Source of the DNA: CAMTUW01 sp947085035
GTDB taxonomy: Bacteria; Actinomycetota; Coriobacteriia; Anaerosomatales; PHET01
Direction: 5' to 3'
Length of the DNA: 64,000 nucleotides
Assembly (NCBI GenBank): GCA_947085035.1
Contig: CAMTUW010000029.1
Coordinates: 1-64,000, forward strand
How positions within the stretch are numbered: position 1 is the stretch's first letter; every line of letters begins with the position of its first letter. Below are positions 60,588 through 64,000 of the stretch, piece after piece. The notes under the pieces were generated by a model. It saw only the letters and a list, made by a program, of their open reading frames with translations. It made no database searches and was not told the DNA's origin. Position numbers and translations under genes: made by a program.

Positions 60588-61019
60588 TTACTCGGCGATT
60601 CCGGGTGTGTCGGTCATCTCGACAACCGAATCCATCTCGATCTCGGGACCAGCCATGCGGATGGACAGACCATTCAGTTTGGTGCCGGTGACCGTGACGG
60701 TCTTTCCCGCAAGAGGCTCGAGTTCCTTTTGAAAGTCGCCGCCGTTCGCGATCACGGCAGATATCGTCCCGGCATCGCCTTCGGCTTCAGTTCCGCCGAC
60801 GACAGCCCAAAAACCTCCCTCGAGATCGATCCACTCAAGCGTGCCAATGGCGACCGCGGTGCCATCGGCTTGGTCGTAAAGACCCGGTGCGAGACGAGAG
60901 TCGCTCGCGGGATCTTCGGCGGGCGGTTGACGGTCGATGTCAGTCGAGGCGGGGCTGCAACCCACCACAACGAACGCGATGGCGGACACGAACAGCACTG
61001 AGAGCAATCCTGGTCTCAT
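60588..61019 (-). CDS. Lipoprotein of unknown function
   Basis: 143 residues. Signal peptide with lipobox VVGC, mature Cys about residue 21. The core (AVAIGTLEWIDLEGGFWAVVGG) is related to the next gene upstream (AVGTVVYRRDQGGFFAVTN). LEPLAGKTVTVTGTKLN suggests an OB-like beta domain. The two probably arose by duplication. Confidence 0.75.
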   Translation of the reverse strand: MRPGLLSVLFVSAIAFVVVGCSPASTDIDRQPPAEDPASDSRLAPGLYDQADGTAVAIGTLEWIDLEGGFWAVVGGTEAEGDAGTISAVIANGGDFQKELEPLAGKTVTVTGTKLNGLSIRMAGPEIEMDSVVEMTDTPGIAE

Positions 61020-61079
61020 CGTTCCTCCTGTGATCGATGGGTCTCTGTAGTGAGACGATACGACAAGGAGCTTCGGTTC

Positions 61080-61532
61080 TCACTGATCGTCCTGGCTGGG
61101 ACGTGACAGGATGTGAACGGTGTCGAAGGAGAGCAACGGCGCGGTGAACGTCGGTGACTCGGTTTGAACCACGCTTCCGATGAATCGGCAATACACACCC
61201 ACAAGCGGTGCCAGATCCTCTCGTCTCAATGTGCCATCCTCATGTACGAGAATCGCGAGAATGCGTATATCTGATGGGGATGTGGCAGCGGTGGTGATGT
61301 TGGTCACGGCGAAGAACCCTCCCTGGTCACGCCGATAGACGACCGTGCCCACGGCTTCAGCGTCGGAAGCGGAGCGCCTGATGAGTCCCGGCGTGACAGT
61401 GCCTGACGCATCGATCGAAAGTGGCTCAGGTTGCACGACTTCACGGCTGCTCTGACCACCACATCCGACAAGCCCGAATGCGAGAAGCAGCAGCATCGAC
61501 GTGACGAGAGGAAACCGCGTTCCCCGAATCAT
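61080..61532 (-). CDS. Lipoprotein of unknown function, paralogue of its neighbour
   Basis: 150 residues. Signal peptide with lipobox LVGC, mature Cys about residue 24. Similar layout to the lipoprotein at 60588-61019: a GG-F-AV block followed by LAPLVGVYCRFIGSVVQ. Overlaps the end of dinB by 4 bp, so it is probably cotranscribed with it. Confidence 0.75.
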   Translation of the reverse strand: MIRGTRFPLVTSMLLLLAFGLVGCGGQSSREVVQPEPLSIDASGTVTPGLIRRSASDAEAVGTVVYRRDQGGFFAVTNITTAATSPSDIRILAILVHEDGTLRREDLAPLVGVYCRFIGSVVQTESPTFTAPLLSFDTVHILSRPSQDDQ

Positions 61533-62776
61533 GACTCATCACCCGATGACTCGAGTGTCACTGGCGAGATATCGCGCCCGAATCGCAACGCATCCGCGCC
61601 GAATCGCGCTCTGACGGTGTCGATTCCCTGTATGAGCCTGCGTCCAGAGTTCAGGTCGAGGCCTTCAGATGCAACTGGCGCTGCGCCCAAAGTGAGCTGT
61701 TCTGCGCGAATCTCAAAGCCTGAGACACCCACACCCAGAAGGCGCAGGCCAACGCCGGGACTCCACGCTTCGTGAAGCAGGCTCATCGCAGTCTCGTTGA
61801 TCACGCGCTGTGAGTCAGTTGGGTGGTCCAGCGTGCGCCGCACAGTCTTGGTCGTGAAATCCGGGAACCGCATCTTGACCGTGACGGTTCGCCCCGCGAG
61901 CCCCTTTCCCCGGAGCCGACATGCGACCTTCTCGGAAAGCTTCGTCAGCGCACCGAAGACGTCATCATGAGTACGGACGTCGACGGAAAACGTCCGCTCG
62001 TTCGATACGGACTTCACAGGCTCGCGCTCCTTGACCGGCCGCGAATCGATCCCGCGCGCCCTGCTCACAAGAAGAGGACCGCTCGATCCGAGAACCGCCT
62101 TCGCGCTGAGTTCGTCAAGCGAGGCGAGGTCGCCAAGGGTACGTATGCCCAACGCGCTCAGTCGAGAGGCGGTTTTCGGTCCGATCCCGCTCATGGCGCC
62201 AACCGGCAAAGGCGCCAGAAACGCGCGTTCGGTACCTAGGGCGACCACTGTGAGGCCGTCGGGCTTGTCGAAGTCCGAGGCGATCTTCGCGACCGTCTTT
62301 GACGAGGCTACACCCACTGACGCAGTGATGCCCAGTGCTGCGATCTCGTGGCGTATGCTGCGCGCGATAGCGACCGGGTGCTCGGTGTCGAAGCGGCCCT
62401 GTGACACGTCGAGAAACGCTTCATCGACCGATACAGGCTGAACATGCGGCGAGTGGTTCCGCATCACATCGAAGACCGCGCACGACATCTCGTGATAGCG
62501 ATCGAAGTTCGAGGAGGCCCAGATCGCTTCCGGACACAGGCGCGCCGCTTGAGCCGAAGGCATGGCGGAACGCACACCGAAGGCCCGAGCCTCGTAGCTG
62601 GCTGTCGAGACGACACCGCGGCCGTCCGGGCTTCCGCCCACGATGACCGGTCTTCCGCGCCACTCGGGATGGTCGAGCTGCTCGACGGCGGCGAAGAACG
62701 CGTCCAAGTCGACGTGTAGGACGGCGCGTCCGATCCACGTGGTCGACTCGGTCGAGTGTGGTGCATCAAGTCTCAT
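61529..62776 (-). CDS. dinB: DNA polymerase IV (Y family)
   Basis: 415 residues. Catalytic acids are in HVDLDAFFAAVEQ and VSVDEAFLDVS. The thumb has GIGPKTASRLSALGI. The little-finger domain follows. No beta-clamp motif is obvious at the C-terminus. Translesion synthesis. No clear LexA site upstream. Confidence 0.93.
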   Translation of the reverse strand: MRLDAPHSTESTTWIGRAVLHVDLDAFFAAVEQLDHPEWRGRPVIVGGSPDGRGVVSTASYEARAFGVRSAMPSAQAARLCPEAIWASSNFDRYHEMSCAVFDVMRNHSPHVQPVSVDEAFLDVSQGRFDTEHPVAIARSIRHEIAALGITASVGVASSKTVAKIASDFDKPDGLTVVALGTERAFLAPLPVGAMSGIGPKTASRLSALGIRTLGDLASLDELSAKAVLGSSGPLLVSRARGIDSRPVKEREPVKSVSNERTFSVDVRTHDDVFGALTKLSEKVACRLRGKGLAGRTVTVKMRFPDFTTKTVRRTLDHPTDSQRVINETAMSLLHEAWSPGVGLRLLGVGVSGFEIRAEQLTLGAAPVASEGLDLNSGRRLIQGIDTVRARFGADALRFGRDISPVTLESSGDES

Positions 62777-62867
62777 AGCATGAGTGTAACGCGCTTTCGT
62801 GCCTCGGCTGGGCAGAATGGGGTCGGGAAACTTGGGAAACCCGGTTGAAACCCGGGGACGCCGAGAG

Positions 62868-63282
62868 CCGGATGTACTACTGTTCGGCGAGGACGTACGA
62901 TCCGACGACGAGGCAGTTCCTCTCGAAGGACCCCGCCAAAGACGACGGCGAGGAGAGCGCGTACCAGTACTGCGGCGGGGATCCTGTGGGGAAGGTGGAT
63001 CCGAGCGGGTTGGCTTTTTGGGTGGCTGTTGCTGGCGGAGTCATCATCGTGGCGGGAGGCTTGAAGTTCTTCATCGATGTTCGTTCGCTGAACAGGAAAT
63101 ACAAGAAGATGATCTCGGGTTGGGCGATCTACGGCGAATGGGGTGCTTGGACCAAGCGGAACCAGCCGACAATTCGTTCCTTCCTCGAAAAAGCAGCGAA
63201 GGCGAAGTACGGGAGGAGTTGGGGCAGCTTGACGAATCCCCAGCGTCATGCGGCGCACAATGACCGCACGGGAGGCACCTGA
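62868..63282 (+). pseudogene. Rhs C-terminal fragment (core end plus variable tip)
   Basis: From 62868 the frame reads SRMYYCSARTYDP, RQFLSKDPAKDDGEE, SAYQYCGGDPVGKVDPSGL, the end of an Rhs/YD-repeat core. Then comes an ~89-residue variable tip with a hydrophobic stretch (AFWVAVAGGVIIVAGGL) and a basic part. There is no start codon or core upstream, so it cannot make the full toxin-carrying protein. The tip has visibly lower GC than neighbours, a sign of transfer. The tip's activity is not recognised. Confidence 0.7.
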
Positions 63283-63338
63283 TGTACAAGGACCCCGTCA
63301 AGGCAGACGGTGAGTAGAGCGCCTACGAGTACCGTAGA
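63283..63338 (+). pseudogene. Second Rhs core remnant with nonsense codon
   Basis: The frame KDPVKADGE, TAG, SAYEYR aligns with KDPAKDDGEESAYQY of the previous fragment. A GAG to TAG change makes the stop. It ends directly at the nfo start. Confidence 0.65.
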
Positions 63339-64000
63339 ATGGCCTCTAAACCCGTACCGACGAAATGGGCTCACTTGATATTCGGGGCGCACGTATCAAC
63401 CGCCAAGGGGCTTTCGGCATCGGTCGAGTACGCCGTCTCGGTGGGGTGTCAGTGTCTGCAGTTGTTCGCGAAGAGTCCCCGTCAGTGGCGGGGGAGACCC
63501 ATCGATCCCGAAGCGGCAGCTGCCTTTCTCCACACGAGAGAGGACTTGGCTTTCGGCCCTGTGTTCACTCACACCGCCTACCTGATCAACCTCGCCACCG
63601 ATAACGAGGATCTACGGCGCACCTCGGTCGTCGCACTCGCTGACGAACTGACTCGCGGTGCCGCGTTGAACGCGGCCGCAGTGGTGACGCATCTGGGCAA
63701 TGATCCGGCACTCGACTCGATCGCGGCGGCGCGGCGCGTCGCGGATGCGCTGCTGGAGGCTCGCGACATCGCGGGCGAGGATGCGGCAACCACGCGCCTT
63801 CTGCTTGAGAACACGGCCGGTGCCGGCAAGACGTTCGGCTCGGCGTTTGAAGAGTTGGGGGCCGTCATCGATTTTGCGGGGTTGCCACCTTCTGAACTCG
63901 GCGTGTGTTTCGACACGTGTCATGGGTTCGCTCGCGGGATGGACGTCGCCACCACCGAGGGCTGGGATGAAGTCGTGGCCGGATTCGAGCATCACGTGGG
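63339..64000 (+). CDS. nfo: Endonuclease IV (deoxyribonuclease IV), 3' end outside window
   Basis: 220 residues seen of ~280. It cuts DNA 5' of abasic sites. TIM-barrel metal ligands by position: H78 (FTHTAYLINL), H118 (VTHLG), E157 (LLENTAGAG), D192 and H195 (CFDTCHGFARG). GAHVSTAKGL is at 16-25. ATG 63339 abuts the Rhs remnant, with no obvious ribosome site, so the native leader may be lost. Confidence 0.9.
   Translation, partial: MASKPVPTKWAHLIFGAHVSTAKGLSASVEYAVSVGCQCLQLFAKSPRQWRGRPIDPEAAAAFLHTREDLAFGPVFTHTAYLINLATDNEDLRRTSVVALADELTRGAALNAAAVVTHLGNDPALDSIAAARRVADALLEARDIAGEDAATTRLLLENTAGAGKTFGSAFEELGAVIDFAGLPPSELGVCFDTCHGFARGMDVATTEGWDEVVAGFEHHV

Noticed and set aside
1..64000. CRISPR array, rRNA genes, prophage structural genes
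   Set aside because: No spaced repeat array, rRNA segment or capsid/tail gene is visible.

Overview
This window is GC-rich bacterial chromosome with many GTG starts and very tight same-strand packing. GTGA and ATGA stop/start overlaps are frequent. Gene content and order suggest a Gram-positive, actinobacterium-like lineage, possibly an anaerobic Coriobacteriia relative. Pointers are scpA-scpB-pseudouridine synthase, tyrA-aroA-cmk-plsC-ispH-DUF512-der-plsY-gpsA, and Rrf2-cysteine desulfurase-IscU-mnmA. The placement is an inference; no rRNA gene is present.

The left edge (1-1818) is accessory DNA. It holds two truncated IS21-type istA starts facing each other, one IS end with four ~22-bp repeats, arrays of 11-bp direct repeats, and the 3' half of a tRNA-Met gene. 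The half tRNA looks like the attachment site of an integrated element lying to the left.

From 1830 to 60568 almost everything is on the + strand. Region by region: a PASTA/amidase wall hydrolase, wecB and galE; tRNA-Val; a response regulator and an ABC-F ATPase. Next comes a complex I operon, nuoABCDHIJKLMN (9162-20348). It has no nuoE, nuoF or nuoG, and its NuoI chain is interrupted by a GltD-like FAD/NAD(P) module. Then follow a FlgM-like gene with a sigma-28-like promoter, tatA-tatC, a pilB-type ATPase, deoB-deoA, a DHH/CBS/tRNA-nucleotidyltransferase fusion, an M50 protease, trpS, scpAB, a pseudouridine synthase, cobU-cobS-cobC, and hisC-tyrA-aroA-cmk-plsC-ispH-DUF512-der-plsY-gpsA-rpe. 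An FMN riboswitch precedes ribD-ribE-ribBA-ribH. An Rrf2 regulator with a palindromic operator precedes iscS-iscU-mnmA. The + block ends with PHP phosphatase, Nif3, zinc-ribbon protein, RNase H, queD, a DtxR-type regulator and an HD-GYP protein.

The minus strand (60588-62776) carries two related lipoproteins and dinB. The right edge has decayed Rhs C-terminal pieces running directly into nfo, which is cut by the window end.

The strongest candidate for something undescribed is the complex I operon. The usual NADH module (NuoEFG) appears to be replaced by one polypeptide in which a GltD-type flavoprotein sits between the N-terminal segment of NuoI and its two [4Fe-4S] motifs. A Rex-like operator overlaps the operon promoter.
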